A DNA stretch of 64,000 nucleotides. Source: Priapulus caudatus (lineage: Eukaryota; Priapulida; Priapulimorpha; Priapulimorphida; Priapulidae). The number at the start of each line of letters is the position of its first letter. The stretch's first letter is position 1. The notes beneath the pieces were generated by a model that did no database searches, was not told the DNA's origin, and was given only the letters and a program-made list of their open reading frames with translations. Shown piece by piece: positions 26,901 through 37,592 of this stretch. The stretch lies in the NCBI RefSeq assembly GCF_000485595.1, contig NW_014577137.1, positions 378,268-442,267 on the forward strand. Reading direction: 5' to 3'. Made by a program: the position numbers and the translations under genes.

Positions 26901-29900
26901 GTGAGGCATGTGGGAGGGGCAGTTTAGGAGCCAATATCTCAGCCTAGGAGTATCGTATTGACAAGCGGTTGGTCTTGTTTTAGACAGCAAAGAATTCTGC
27001 TTAATGCAATACCATAAAATTATTCTAGACTCGCAAGCAAAGTAGAATAATGTTGTAGTGAAATAGCACTATTTTCCCGTTTTTCCGTTGTACACTCTAG
27101 GTATTATTAGCGCTTGATGTTATCATCATGTTGTGTAATTAAGAGCTTATTGTTTTTCATTATGCTTAATTGTACATGTTTTTTATATACCTAAAAGTTA
27201 TTCATTTACGATTTAGCTTCTCTCACTGCATAGCAAATTCAAGTGTGCAGTCATTGACTGGCAATTCAGACTGCAGCTTCCAAGACTGAACATTCAAAAT
27301 GCACTTACTAAAAAACAAGTGCCGCGGAGCGACAGCGCTCATCTAACGTCTACTGCGGTGACTCTGTGGTGGAGTCGTGGGATTCTAGAAAACCCTGTTA
27401 GTCCCAAATGTGTTCACATACACGCCAAAGCAGTGGAATGCACAGGGATGGTATCAGGAACCTTCTCAAAGGAATGTTCGTTGGGATCGTTATGAAAGTT
27501 GCCACGAGATGGCGCGCTACGTTATAGGTTGTCTGTCAGCATTAAAGATGGAAGCTCCATCGTACGTGAGTGCAACAATGATTTTGCAAGGGACAGGAAT
27601 AGAGTAAGCACTCATCCAATTACTACGGCAAGCCTACAGGCTGCATTAGAGAGCTAGCCAGCCTGAAACCAATTATACGCAGGCAAAAAACTACACAGTA
27701 CCACCACAGATGCACTGGCAGTGGCAGGTGGCATACCGGGCTATACATGTAACATTACTGACAGTACATGATGCATAGAAATTATACGATTTAAGGCGCC
27801 ATAAACCTTCTTTCAACCAGAATTTGCTTTGTGAATTGTCACTGTGACATTGATTAGTCTCAATACATCGAGGACTGTATATTTCTTACTAGCACAAACC
27901 GGCAGTTCAAGTTCTTTCTAACAGACAGTAGAACAATCCATGTTTAGCACCCTCCTTCTGAGGTCAGAAAGTTTATCTGACATTACTCTTCACATGTCAG
28001 CAGAAGGTCATCATTTATGTGCTCTATTCATGAAAACATAAAAATGACTAGTGTCACCTGCTGAACAAAAAAGTTTTCCAATCGCTCCGCGTCAGACCAT
28101 GTCCTCAGAAAATGTGTTAAAAATCTGCCCTGTGGCCACTTGACATTTGAACCCCTGTAACTTCAGATTTCGGCCAGGATGGTGTTTCTACACATGATGC
28201 TTTACACCGACTATTCACAAGGCCTAGGTCGAGCCGTTTAGATTATGTGCCGCAATTACTGCATTTCCTCCCATATACCTTAAGTTAAAGGAGTGGAATT
28301 TCCCCCTTTCTTTTCACCTCTTGACCTTTGGACTTTGACCCCAGTCTTTCGAACTCCCAAATCGTTTCGTCGGAATTACCCCCCACGTCCCGAATATCGT
28401 GACCGTACGTCGAACTCGGTTAAGATTTGTGCCCGAACTGTTGACGGACGGAGCGGACCGCTCGCAACGGCCAGAACGGCGATTCGATGCGATTACTACA
28501 AGCTGGCATTTCACTATGTCAGATGAGCTGAATCATATGTACTATGTAGATAATTTTAAATTTGATATTAGCTTAAATTACTACGTCTACGGAATTTTAT
28601 CTATGGTAAAATTTGTAAAATTTTTTGCCATTTTGTTACATTAAAAGTACAGAGACTAATGGACTAATGATATTCGTCAACTATTTACCGTGCATAAGAT
28701 TGCTTTTGCAACTAGTTAAAAATCCAAAAAAATCCTGGACGAATTTGGATATTATGTTCACTGGACATTAATTGTTGCCTATTGCGGCTCATGTATGAGT
28801 CCACGATGTGTATGTTCACATCAAACAACTATAAGTTAAAAAGAAGTATATATGCAGCCAATTTTAACCATGAATAGGACAGAACTCTATTTATATTTTG
28901 TGGAAAAATTGATTTTTTTTTTTCTATTTACGGTGACGTAATCACTTTAAATAAATTTGTGAAATCTAAATATGAAGAAGTTTGAGTAACGACCGTACCT
29001 ACTCACTACACATGCATCTAAACAGAGAATTGCTCCGACCTGTTGATTGGAGGATAAAAATATAATCGAAGTGGGCTACGCGTCCAGAATCCGGTCGCTA
29101 GACCTCCAAGCTACGCGTCCGGACATCACTCAGCACTGTAAATCGGCGCGACTCGCATCACACGCATGATCTGCCGCAACGCGGACGCTCTGCTGCCGTC
29201 TATCCTTTCATCCGTTCTCTCTCGCTCTCTCTCTCTCTCACACAACATACACACTGCGCGCAGCTCTCTCTCGTGCGCTCTCTCTATCTCTCTCTCACGC
29301 ATACACACACACATACACACACACATACGCCATTCCCATTCCCCTCTCTCTCTCTCTCTCACACACGCACGCACGCACGCACGCACGCCACCACACACAC
29401 ACACACGGCAATCAGCAGAGGCGTCCATTGTGCAATCACGCGTGTAACTGTTCGCAAGGTTCTCTGTGTGAGATAGATATCCGGACGCGTAGCTAGCGGC
29501 TCCTCGTCCGGAACCGTCGCGTAGCCACGGCCAAATATAATTCGTGACATTTCGTTTTCATTTTGGCATTTAGCGCTGTGAGCAATACCGCGCGTACATA
29601 TTTGCTAATTAATTAGCTAATCGCGCTTCAATAAACTCAAGACTCACATGGCAGTAGCTAAGACATGTCTATAATAGCTAGAATTTCTAGAAATGTAACT
29701 CGAATCATTCGCACCATATGATTTTCCGCGAACCCTTGGTTTCCAACGCCTTTCCGAATTATCCTTTTTCCGGACCAAAAGAGGTCAAGTATAATGGCTA
29801 ATGGCGACGCGGATACGCGGCTAAGTGGTTACGCGGCTACGTGTTACGCGGCTACGTGGTTACGCGTCGTGGTACGCGCGCTACGTCGGTTACGCGGCTA

Positions 29901-30634
29901 CGTGGTTACGCGGCTACGTGGGTACGCCGACTACCATGGTTACGCGGCTACGTAGCGACCGGTTACGTGGCGACGCGGCTATGTGGAGATGCGGTTATAC
30001 GCGGCTACGTTGGCGACGCAGTTATACATGGCTACGTGCGACCGACGCGTTATATGCGGTGACGCGACTACTTGGCGATGCGGTTACCGCTGTCAACTAA
30101 TATGGGGGTGCAGGAATTACAAATGAATTTTATCCGATTAAAAAAGGGTCCGGAACAGCAGTGTCTGGAAAATCGGTGTTGTAGAACCTACCTGTAGCCT
30201 AAGCTAGAATGTAGATTAATAGTAATAATACTACTACTAGTACTACTACTAGAAATGCAACTCAAATCGTTCGCACATATGATAGTTAGCTACTACACTT
30301 TCCTACTGGTCATACCGTATGCGGGCGGTGTATGTAAAATGAAAACGAAACGTCACGAATTCTTTAATATTATTATCCCCAATCACAGGTCGGAGTAAAT
30401 TACTCAGGTAGTTACGTGAGCCGTCGTGATTAATTGTGAATTATTTCAATATTTGCGACATCGTAATCTACAAGTCAAACCTCTATGAAAATTCACGTTA
30501 CCAGTTTCTTCAAATACACACCTAAAGTAAAGTGTTCTGTACATTTGATGTGCTCATAGTAATTCTCCTGTTGTATACTCTGCCTCAGTTTTCTTAGCAC
30601 ACGATTAGCTTCCTTGGCCTCGGTTAGCTGCCAT
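17909..30634 (-). CDS. GET4: Golgi-to-ER traffic protein 4 (GET4/TRC35), complete, 9 exons
   Basis: GET4 bridges BAG6 to the ATPase GET3/TRC40 in the cytosol and helps hand tail-anchored membrane proteins to the ER. Minus-strand exons in order: 30634-30522 (or its clean duplicate 24285-24173), 26104-26026, 21393-21312, 20720-20574, 20070-19932, 19431-19288, 19054-18979, 18415-18346, 18039-17909. Phases close to 326 residues, against 327 in human. Diagnostic motifs are [14 protein letters not shown] (exon 1), [19 protein letters not shown] (exon 5), [19 protein letters not shown] (exon 6), [16 protein letters not shown] (exon 7) and [14 protein letters not shown] (exon 8). The protein is a helical TPR-like solenoid with an acidic C-terminal tail. 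Exon 1 at 30634 has one inserted and one deleted base that disrupt its frame, while the copy at 24285 is intact but lies downstream of exon 2. The true first exon is therefore probably a single copy at the 30.6 kb position. Confidence 0.95.
18551..18816. repeat. 33 bp minisatellite, 8 units, GET4 intron 7
   Basis: The unit begins ACATGGCTGTGGAGAGATAC and is 33 bp, with 8 copies; one unit has a small variant (GCGGCAGG). Because 33 is divisible by three, the array stays open in several frames. In one it would encode an 11-residue repeat, [11 protein letters not shown]. It lies between GET4 exons 7 and 8 with no splice evidence for inclusion, so I treat it as non-coding. Confidence 0.9.
20905..21270. 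repeat. Interspersed repeat E in GET4 intron 3
   Basis: This segment, from TTGCGAGAATTTTCCGGTG to about GTGATATTTTTGCTC, matches 25353-25840 and 31706-32193. At 31706-32193 the same sequence interrupts an R1 repeat, so it is mobile. Its ends carry a weak inverted repeat (GCGATTTTTGC against GCAAAAATCTCGC). It has no coding capacity. Confidence 0.7.
21517..22178. mobile_element. 662 bp pogo/Tigger-like MITE with TA duplication
   Basis: The element starts CAGTAAAATTCCTG and ends CAAGTTTTACTG, flanked by TA on both sides. CAGT...ACTG termini with a TA target are typical of the pogo/Tigger branch of Tc1/mariner. ATGACGACTTA and its inverse recur at least eight times internally, giving a subterminal repeat pattern. 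Frames of about 100 codons inside it resemble no transposase. It lies in GET4 intron 2. Confidence 0.75.
22290..22813. mobile_element. TTAA-flanked TIR element, right end displaced
   Basis: The left end is TTAA followed by AGGCATAAGTACTAGGCC. An inverted arm of about 110 bp follows, covering ATTGATTATGCAATG and TAACTGGCACCTTGTG. The matching right arm (22703-22813) stops short of the expected terminus. The complete terminus ...GGGCCTAGTATGCCT plus TTAA is instead found at 25956-25960, after a second copy of the arm (25841-25950). A TTAA target suggests piggyBac or Kolobok ancestry. Confidence 0.7.
22967..23194. other. Assembly gap, 228 N
   Basis: This is a run of undetermined bases. It directly precedes the clean duplicate of the GET4/DPH7 promoter block, which matters for interpreting that duplication. 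Confidence 1.
23465..23740. repeat. 16 bp minisatellite GGTTACGCGGCTACGT
   Basis: There are about 17 tandem units of GGTTACGCGGCTACGT, regular at first and degenerating to TGGCGACGCGGTTATA-like forms. It has unusually many CG dinucleotides. The second copy of the block has the same array at about 29800-30095, with indels. Open frames across it ([11 protein letters not shown]-like) are a by-product of the repeat. Confidence 0.9.
24173..24285 (-). CDS. GET4: GET4 coding exon 1, intact duplicate
   Basis: It encodes [18 protein letters not shown] and continues through [11 protein letters not shown], with a GTGTGT donor after AG in phase 2. That joins correctly to exon 2 (26104-26026) as R-Y-M-T. 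The ATG lies in CCAATATGGCAGC. On the minus strand, exon 2 lies upstream of this exon, so the two cannot be spliced in the assembled order. The sequence here is nevertheless the better version of exon 1. Confidence 0.9.
24286..24670. promoter_or_regulatory. Bidirectional GET4/DPH7 promoter (clean copy)
   Basis: 385 bp separate the two divergent start codons. The segment is AT-rich in the middle (TATATATA near 24441) with no obvious TATA box close to either ATG. The GET4 start overlaps AATATGGCAGC, matching the YY1-type AANATGGCNGC pattern, which often sits at the start of housekeeping transcripts. The same pattern is at the DNAAF5 start. The second copy (30635-31012) is 378 bp. Confidence 0.65.
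24671..24853 (+). CDS. DPH7: DPH7 coding exon 1, intact duplicate
   Basis: This is a 61-codon exon starting [16 protein letters not shown] and ending GTAAGA at the donor. It contains [16 protein letters not shown], which matches the N-terminus of DPH7 (human VDTELTADSVEWCPL). Its phase 0 end fits exon 2 at 33800. The counterpart at 31013-31195 has a premature stop caused by single-base changes, so the clean copy should be used for the protein. Confidence 0.9.
25259..25352 (-). repeat. 3' tip of an R1 repeat in duplicate A
   Basis: This is the hairpin end and GGAC-rich segment of R1 in minus orientation. It ends where repeat E begins at 25353. In the other copy (31601-31705) the remainder of R1 follows after repeat E, so duplicate A has lost the remainder. 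Confidence 0.75.
26371..27077. mobile_element. 707 bp element with TIRs of about 230 bp
   Basis: The arms start GGAAAATAGTGCTATTTCAC and match for roughly 230 bp, including CAATACGATACTCCTAGGC. The 270 bp between the arms hold an 81-codon frame with no recognisable domain. No clear target duplication is visible. It lies in GET4 intron 1. It is probably a non-autonomous DNA transposon. Confidence 0.8.
27317..28529 (+). repeat. R1 repeat, full-length copy with many indels
   Basis: This copy runs from AAGTGCCGCGGAGCGACAGC to the terminal hairpin. Compared with 55870-57054 it differs mainly by one-base insertions and deletions (for example GTGGTGGAGTCGTGGG against GTGGTGGAGTGGTGGG). That pattern fits uncorrected long-read sequence as well as old divergence. 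Confidence 0.8.
29070..29533. mobile_element. Foldback element with CT/CA microsatellite core
   Basis: Inverted arms of about 57 bp (GGGCTACGCGTCC ... CTACGCGTCCGGA) flank a core of CT and CA dinucleotide runs (29215-29405). No target duplication is clear. The right arm touches the start of duplicate B. Open frames in the core ([10 protein letters not shown]-like) are by-products. Confidence 0.6.
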
Positions 30635-32193
30635 ATTGGAAACTTACGCGTACAGTGGTTGTACCGGTGAAAAACGAGTTATAAACATAATCCCAAATCA
30701 AATTCTTAATTAATTTGATTTGTTATTTTTTTACTAGTAAAAAATACTATTTAATTATATTGTAAATTTACCCATGGATAAATATATATATTATAATAAA
30801 CAATATTTATAACATTTTATCTGAAAACCGCTGCTAGCGAACCGGAAATATGCGGAACTCGCGTGCTGTTGACTGAAATTTGTAAATAAACGTAGCACAG
30901 AACCTGACTGAACACACCGGTTTGCACCAAACGCTGCTTGCTATCACATTAATTTAACGAACAGAGACATTAGTGAGACAAACACACTAGTTCGATTGTC
31001 TGTCTGGTGAGGATGCAGAACAGTACAGTGGCAGTGTTTGGTGCCAATGCCAATGGTGGTGTACATGCTTCGACATCAGTTGTCACAATGCAGTATAGTT
31101 GATACGAAATATACTGCAGATTCCATAGGTGGTGTCCGATTCCTACACGGCAACATCTATTTGTTGCGGCTACATATCAGCTGTGCGAGAGTAAAGTAAG
31201 ATTTACTACTAACCTCATGATAAATATGTATAATGTAGTAGCGTTTGTTTGTGTGAGCACAGAGCCAGATCGAGTTAGCCCCACTTGGCTGGGTTAAGTA
31301 TATATCACATTAGTATATATGTGCAGTGAAGGTGTAAAATAAGTTAAAAACAAAGCGAGCATTATGCAACGGGGCCATAGGCTGAGCGAATTCCTAGTGG
31401 GTGGGGGGGCAGTGGCGGATCCGGGATTTTAAGGAGGGGATGAGAAACAGGGGGCGTGGGGTCTGGGCCCTGGAGGCCCTCCACAGAAAATGTTGAAAAT
31501 GTAGATCGCACGAGATGGTATTTGATGCACTTTTGAGTACATGTACAACCTTTATTTCTGACTACGACAATTCTCTTTTAGTAGAACAATTTATTTTTTT
31601 AGCTCATCTGACATAGTCAGATGCAGCTTGTAGAATCGCATGAGGCGTGCGTCGTTGCGTCATCCGTCCGTCCGTCAACAGTTGGGCACAAATCTTAAAG
31701 CGATTTTTGCCCGAGAATTTTCAGTGTTTTTCACAATTTCATGATAGCTATCGTTATTGCGTGCAGTAACAAGCATTGGCTAGAGTAACATAAAATGTCT
31801 TAGAACTTCGTATTCACCAAAAACTACCAGTTTCGAACTACTGGCTGGTTTCGAACTAGTTTCGTAAACATTCATTTTCTGTTATCTTGAACTAGGCGGA
31901 AGTGTGGATTAGCTTGTACCCACCGCTTATCTGCCATAGACAAAGCATGGCTCTCTCAAATCATGCACTTGTTTTCAATTACATCACCGACACAAATACA
32001 AGTTTACAATTCTGCATTAGGCATTGTCGCGACACGATAAAATGCATTGCTGTTACGATGTGTTCATATCCAATTTTCTATCCTATAACGGCATAAAATC
32101 TTAGTATTTTTAATGTTGGTGTAATCAGTGATATTTTTCGCTGTTGATGAGACTATATTCAGCTATATTTAGTTTTTCTGAGCAAAAATCTCG
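29531..32193. repeat. Duplicate B of the GET4/DPH7 promoter block (correct position, noisy)
   Basis: This block has the same content as 23195-25840, offset by about 6340 bp. It occupies the correct place, upstream of GET4 exon 2 on one side and DPH7 exon 2 on the other. It has scattered one-base indels in homopolymers and elsewhere. These disrupt GET4 exon 1 (30522-30634) and create a stop in DPH7 exon 1 (31013-31195). The promoter is at 30635-31012. Confidence 0.85.
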
Positions 32194-35100
32194 CAATAGT
32201 CATTTTAACCGCTTGACGTATGGTCACGATATTCGGGACGTGGGGGTGGGGGGGGGGGGGTTGTAATCGAAACGAGTTGGGATGCGAAGCTGGGGGTCAG
32301 AGGTCAAAGGTCAAGAGGTGTAAAAGAAGGGGGAACTTCCCTCCTTAACTTAAGGTTATAGGGAGGAATGCACATTGCGGCACAAATCTAAACGGTCGAC
32401 CTAGGCTTGTGATAGTCGATGTATAGCATCATGGTAGGAAAAGCCATCACTGTGCCGAAATTGGAGGTCACAGGTCAAAGGTCAATGGGCACAGGGCAGA
32501 TTTTAGACATTTTCTGAGGACATGGTTGACGGAGCGATTGAAAACTTTTTTGTTTCAGCGGTGACCTAGCATTTTTATGGCTTATATGAAAGGACCATGA
32601 AATGTACTTTCTGCGACATGCGAAGAGTAAGTGTTGGATAACCTTTTGACCCTCAAGATGCAGGTTAAACATGGATTTGTTTACTGTTAGAAAGAATTTG
32701 ACTGCCGGGTTTGCTAGTAGAATCTATACATGCCTGTATGTATGAGGCTACAATGTCACAGTGAAATTTCAAAAGCTAAATTTGGTTGAAGAAGGTTTAT
32801 GCTCCTTAAATCGTATAATTTCTATGGCATTCTGTATTGTCAGTATGTTACATGTAACGTATGCCACTGCCAGTGGCCACTGCCAGTGCATGTGGTGGTT
32901 TGACTGTGTAGTTTTGCCTGCATTAATTAGTTACAGGTGGCAGCTCTCTATTTCAGCCTGTAGGCTTGCGTAGGTAAATGGATGAGTGCTTACCTATTCT
33001 GTCTTGCAAATAGTTGTTGCTACTACGTACGATGGAGCTTCCATCTTTAATCTGAAGACACTTAAACGTACGCGCCATCTCGTGGCAACTTTTATAACGA
33101 TCCCAACGAACATTCCTTTGAGAAGGTTCCTGATACCATCCCTGTCGCCTTCCACTGTTTCGGCGTGTATGTGAACACATTTGGGACTAACAGGGTTTAC
33201 TAGAATCCCACCACTCCACCACAGAGTCACCGCAGTAGACGTTAGATGAGCGCTGTTCCTCCGCGGCACTTGTTTAATTTTGCTCCAAAATCTAGAGGGG
33301 CGGGTACCCCCCCCCCCAGGCTATGGCCCTGTGCAAATTTTGCGTTCATACCTGCCTATACGCTCTATCTTTTTGTGAGTTTGTGCATTTTGTGTTGCCG
33401 AGGAGCATTTGAACAACGTTTACGGGGAATTATTGCTATCAGTACCTGTTAATAGGAGAAGGAGAGTGGATATATCTACTCTCATTCACCTATTAAACCG
33501 TATAAACACTAAAACTTCGGTAGTCAGTATAATTCGTGTTCATTTACTATACAAGTTGATTATTGAAATGGCTTAAGTGTCTGTCGTTAGTCTGCTAGTC
33601 TTGTTAAGGAGTTGTATATTGTTTCATTCCATTTCAGATTTGTTTCAATATTAACAGCTCAATTAGCTAAGTTTTCACCTGACTAAGTTGGTCCAACTCA
33701 GCCTATTTCTGGCCTAGACATTCCCCGTTCATTTCCTATATATACTGCTGGTTGTAGTATCTAGTTCTAGATTGCACACGTATCTGTTATTACTTTCAGC
33801 ATAATGCAGGGAGCACACGGGTTGGGGAGGTGACACTGTTCAGTGCTGACGGTGTTAAACAGCTGAAGAAATGCCATTCAGTCTCGTGTGCTGGTATTTT
33901 AGACTGCAAATGGTACACCATCGCACTGAACAGCCCACCAATGCTGGCTGCAGCACTATCGTCTGGAGACGTTCTCTTTCTTGAGCTGCAGGAAGTGTGT
34001 CAGAACAGTTGCCTCGTTGAGAAGCACAGGTTGTCAATTGGCAAAGATAGTATAGCCCTCTCCCTTGACTGGACAGCATTTGAGAATGACAGGTAAGAAG
34101 TTTTTTGTCTGTGGTCTTTTTTTGGTGAGTTATGAGGCAGATATGTTAAAAATAAAAGCTGATAAAAGGCATTTCAAATGCTGATAATGTATGGCAATTG
34201 TTTTAATGTGTTGGTAAGATTTTAATAAAGTCAGATGTGTAGATATTTCTTATAGTTATAATTGCAATGTTACATGGTCAGAAACAGTGAAACATAAAAC
34301 TATCACCACATTTATCTATGTAAAGCTATTGGGCCCTAGAATAGTGTGATATCAAAATTGGTGATTTAAATTTTTCTGTGACAGTGCGTCAGTCATAGTG
34401 AGTGATTCACTAGGGAATCTAAGCCTATGTGAGGAAGGGCAATCTGAATTCTCTGTAATGCAGCAATGGCAGGCACATGATTACGAGGCTTGGATTGCAG
34501 CGTTTGATAAATGGAACCGAAACGTCTTGTACTCTGGTAATTTTGTAATGCCTTGTGAAAAAATACTGCACAATAGAAATCAACAAAAAACTATTAATAT
34601 TAAAGAAATTAATGTGTATTTAAGTGCTAAATCTTGCTATTTCGTTAAAAGCAGCTGTTCAATTATATGCCTGACTAACATTCTGTTGGTTAATATAATG
34701 GGAGATTGAAATTTTAGGTGGCGACGATTGTAAGTTGAAAGGCTGGGATATCCGAGCGCCGCCTACTTTGCCAACATTCACAAGCAAGCAGCACTCTATG
34801 GGCGTTTGTAGCATACAGAGTAACAAACATCGGGAGCACTTGTTTGCATCAGGAAGGTGTGCGCAGTTCTCTCTTTTACATTTGACGAGTTTTATTTGTA
34901 TAAATCATGAGACTGGTGGAATGCAGTCATTCACTTGTTTCATTATGAAAAATTGTGTACTGACAGTTGAATGTAAAGACTTCATATGTGGAATGAAATT
35001 GTTTTATTATAGCTATGATGAAAAAATACTGCTATGGGACAACAGGAACATAAAGTGCCCACTGTCTACAACACATGTTGGTGGTGGAGTCTGGAGGTTA

Positions 35101-35707
35101 AAATGGGAACCATTATATGGAGACCATCTTCTAGCTGCTTGCATGCACAACGGATTTCACATTCTGGATTGTACAAATTTGGAAGGTTACTTATCACATC
35201 GTAACTGTTATTGAAAAGGCAATTTTAGTGCTGTACTCTGTTGTGACATTAATCCATCAATGGTTCAGTAACCAAACGATTAAATAATATCACAAGGTGT
35301 AATTGGAAACCAAAGCATGTGAAGTAGGATGATATATCAACGATGACATAAATCACCATGTACCCTCTTTTGCAGAGAATGGGCAGAAGATTGTGGCCTC
35401 TTATATGGAGCATAGTTCCTTAGCTTATGGTGCTGACTGGGGAATGCCTATAGCCCAATTGGACAGAAATCAAAGTACTGCAGGAGATGGCAATGCCACA
35501 GACAGCATAAGGAGAAATATTGACGGTGACACGTCTGGAAATGCTTCAGACAACCGACGCAGCGTAGAGCGTGGTGCAGCTGAATGCCTCAAAACTGTGC
35601 CAAACACGTCTCAGCACACGAGCTTGACATCGAAATGCTTGGGATACACGCTTGCGTCCTGCTCATTCTATGACCACGTCATGCATCTGTGGCAGTGGTG
35701 CTGGTAG
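31013..35707 (+). CDS. DPH7: Diphthine methyltransferase DPH7 (WD40), complete, 6 exons
   Basis: DPH7 (WDR85) is the WD40 esterase that removes the methyl group from methylated diphthine on elongation factor 2, before the final amidation that makes diphthamide. Plus-strand exons: 31013-31195 (or clean duplicate 24671-24853), 33800-34092, 34385-34536, 34718-34856, 35013-35185, 35376-35707. Phases close to 423 residues, against 452 in human. Diagnostic motifs are [10 protein letters not shown] (exon 1), ILDCKW (exon 2), [13 protein letters not shown] (exon 3), [10 protein letters not shown] and [16 protein letters not shown] (exon 4), [13 protein letters not shown] and [15 protein letters not shown] (exon 5), and [14 protein letters not shown] (exon 6). 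The WD40 blades span most of the protein. It is divergent from GET4 and shares its promoter. Confidence 0.95.
31601..33271 (-). repeat. R1 repeat in DPH7 intron 1, interrupted by repeat E
   Basis: The R1 3' end is at 31601-31705 and the rest at 32196-33271; repeat E (31706-32193) lies between. The right edge is GCGGCACTTG, the inverse of the R1 left end. Internal marks are the AGGTCAAAGGTC direct repeats near 32290 and 32470. Confidence 0.8.
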
Positions 35708-36351
35708 CGTATCGTGCAGGACATAAGATGCTATGCCTGTGATTAAGCAGATGTGTAATCAACTGATAGCTAAATTGTGAATCTAAAATATATCTGTGTT
35801 CTGCCCTCTTCTTGCGTGTGTGGATTTGTATTGCTTGGTCAGTTTACAGCACTAATGATTGTACACACAGTATAACTTGTTGTATATTCATATAAAGCAT
35901 AAATTTGTTGAAATCTACATATTTTTATATGTCTTTATACGTTATACCAGCTTATACTACTGTTATGTAGAGCTGCAATGATTAATTGTGATATAACTAA
36001 TGACAATACAATTCCGCAATGTGCCAAAAATACATCTGTAGTCTGTACTCAACTCGGGTCAACCGTCCACTCGATGCCTTCATTAATTTGAATTTTGGTC
36101 AGGTGCACCAATCATGTTTTCGTGAAATAGCTGGAGCATGCTGATTCGACAATGTCATATTCACTGTCTAATCACTACGTGCCTTGTAAATTCTGACTAT
36201 ATTTCCACGAAATGGAATGACATTTCTGAAAAGATATGCACACAAGCCGTGTGCACAGATGCTGTTTGGCTGGACGATTGCTTATACTAACGTATTTAAA
36301 GTAATCAGATCATGCATTGCGTATTGCGACGATTCATTACTGTGTTATGTA

Positions 36352-36722
36352 CAGTGTTGTAGGTCTCGAGGCCGATTTTTTTGGTCTCGGAGTGCAATGA
36401 CTCGGACTCGGACTCAAAGACTCTGGTCGAGGCCGGCTCGAGGCCACTACATAGTACATAACTGTACATGTTGTAAACATGCAGTTTACAAGAATTTAAA
36501 ACTAAAACTCCTACCTAATACAAACAAGTGACAGATCCAGGGGGCAGGAGACACCCCCCATTTTTTTACAAACACATACATAGAAGTGAGCGGCCTTGTC
36601 GGTCTGTGCCCGCCTTTTTTAAAATCAAAACTGGACTCTGACTCGGGTGGTGTGAACTCGGACTCTGACTCGGGTGGCGTGGACTCGGGGGGGGGGGGAT
36701 TGCGGACTCGACTACAACACTG
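36352..36722. mobile_element. 371 bp hAT-like MITE with 8 bp target duplication
   Basis: The termini are CAGTGTTGTAG and CTACAACACTG. The duplication GTTATGTA is perfect at 36344-36351 and 36723-36730. CAGNG ends with an 8 bp duplication are the hallmark of the hAT superfamily. The interior is runs of ACTCGGACTC-type hexamers. It has no transposase. Confidence 0.9.
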
Positions 36723-36857
36723 GTTATGTACCATATAGTGATAGGTATTGTATTGTGAACTAGGCATATCATTGCAGCCCTACCATTTTGCCTTGTTATG
36801 GTACATTGCCATGTTGCTTAGCTGTGTTAATAGTGATTGCACACAACTGAGCATTGT

Positions 36858-37310
36858 TACCTCCGCCAGGGGCTTGGCGGAGGTTATGTTTTCACCGGCG
36901 TGTTTTGAGTCTTGGTTTGTGGGTTTGTGTACGCTCGCTGATTGGCTGATTGGCCTGCCGCCGCCGCCGGAACCGCCTGTATCATACAGGTTAAGCCTAA
37001 CTGAAAAAGTTATGGACGGATTGTCATAAAATTTTCAGGATACGTCAGAAATGGGCCAACTTAGAATTGATGAGATTTTGGTGGTGATCCGGATCCAATT
37101 CATTCATTAATTCATTCATTAATTAATAACATTTTCAGGATAGGTCAGAAATGGGGTAACTTAGAATTGATTACATTTTGGTGGTGATCCGGATCCAATT
37201 AATTAATAAAATTTCCAGGATAGGTCAGAAATGGGGTAACTTAGAATTGATTACATTTTGGTGGTGATCCGAATCCAATTAATTAATTAAATTTTCACTT
37301 TAATATTAAT
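36858..37310 (+). mobile_element. Widespread CTCCGCC-type interspersed repeat with tandem core
   Basis: It starts GTTACCTCCGCCAGGGGCTTGGCGGAGG, a palindromic head, then GTTTTCACCGGCGTG and AAAAGTTATGGACGGATT. From memory this head and body resemble an interspersed repeat common in marine invertebrates and fish; I cannot confirm the name. A segment with CAGGATAGGTCAGAAATGGG and TTTTGGTGGTGATCCGGATC is repeated three times in tandem at 37025-37275, which the usual element does not show. Confidence 0.6.
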
Positions 37311-37592
37311 TACATTAATAAAAAATTTCACATGAGCAACTTCAGGCTCCCTGCGCGGAGAGTCTGCTGCTCACCGGACGTGCTCTACGCTCTACTGCTA
37401 TGCCTTTACCTGCAGATACTACGACCTCCGTTTATATTTTTTTTAAATCCAAATGACAGCTCGAGTGCTGACTGAAATATCTTAAAAATCTTAGGTGAAG
37501 AGATTTGGAGCAACCCTTGGCAGTGGTTACACCTGACTACCAAACCTGTCACTGCTGGAGTGAAAGTTACATGAAAACCTTTCTCATTTTTT

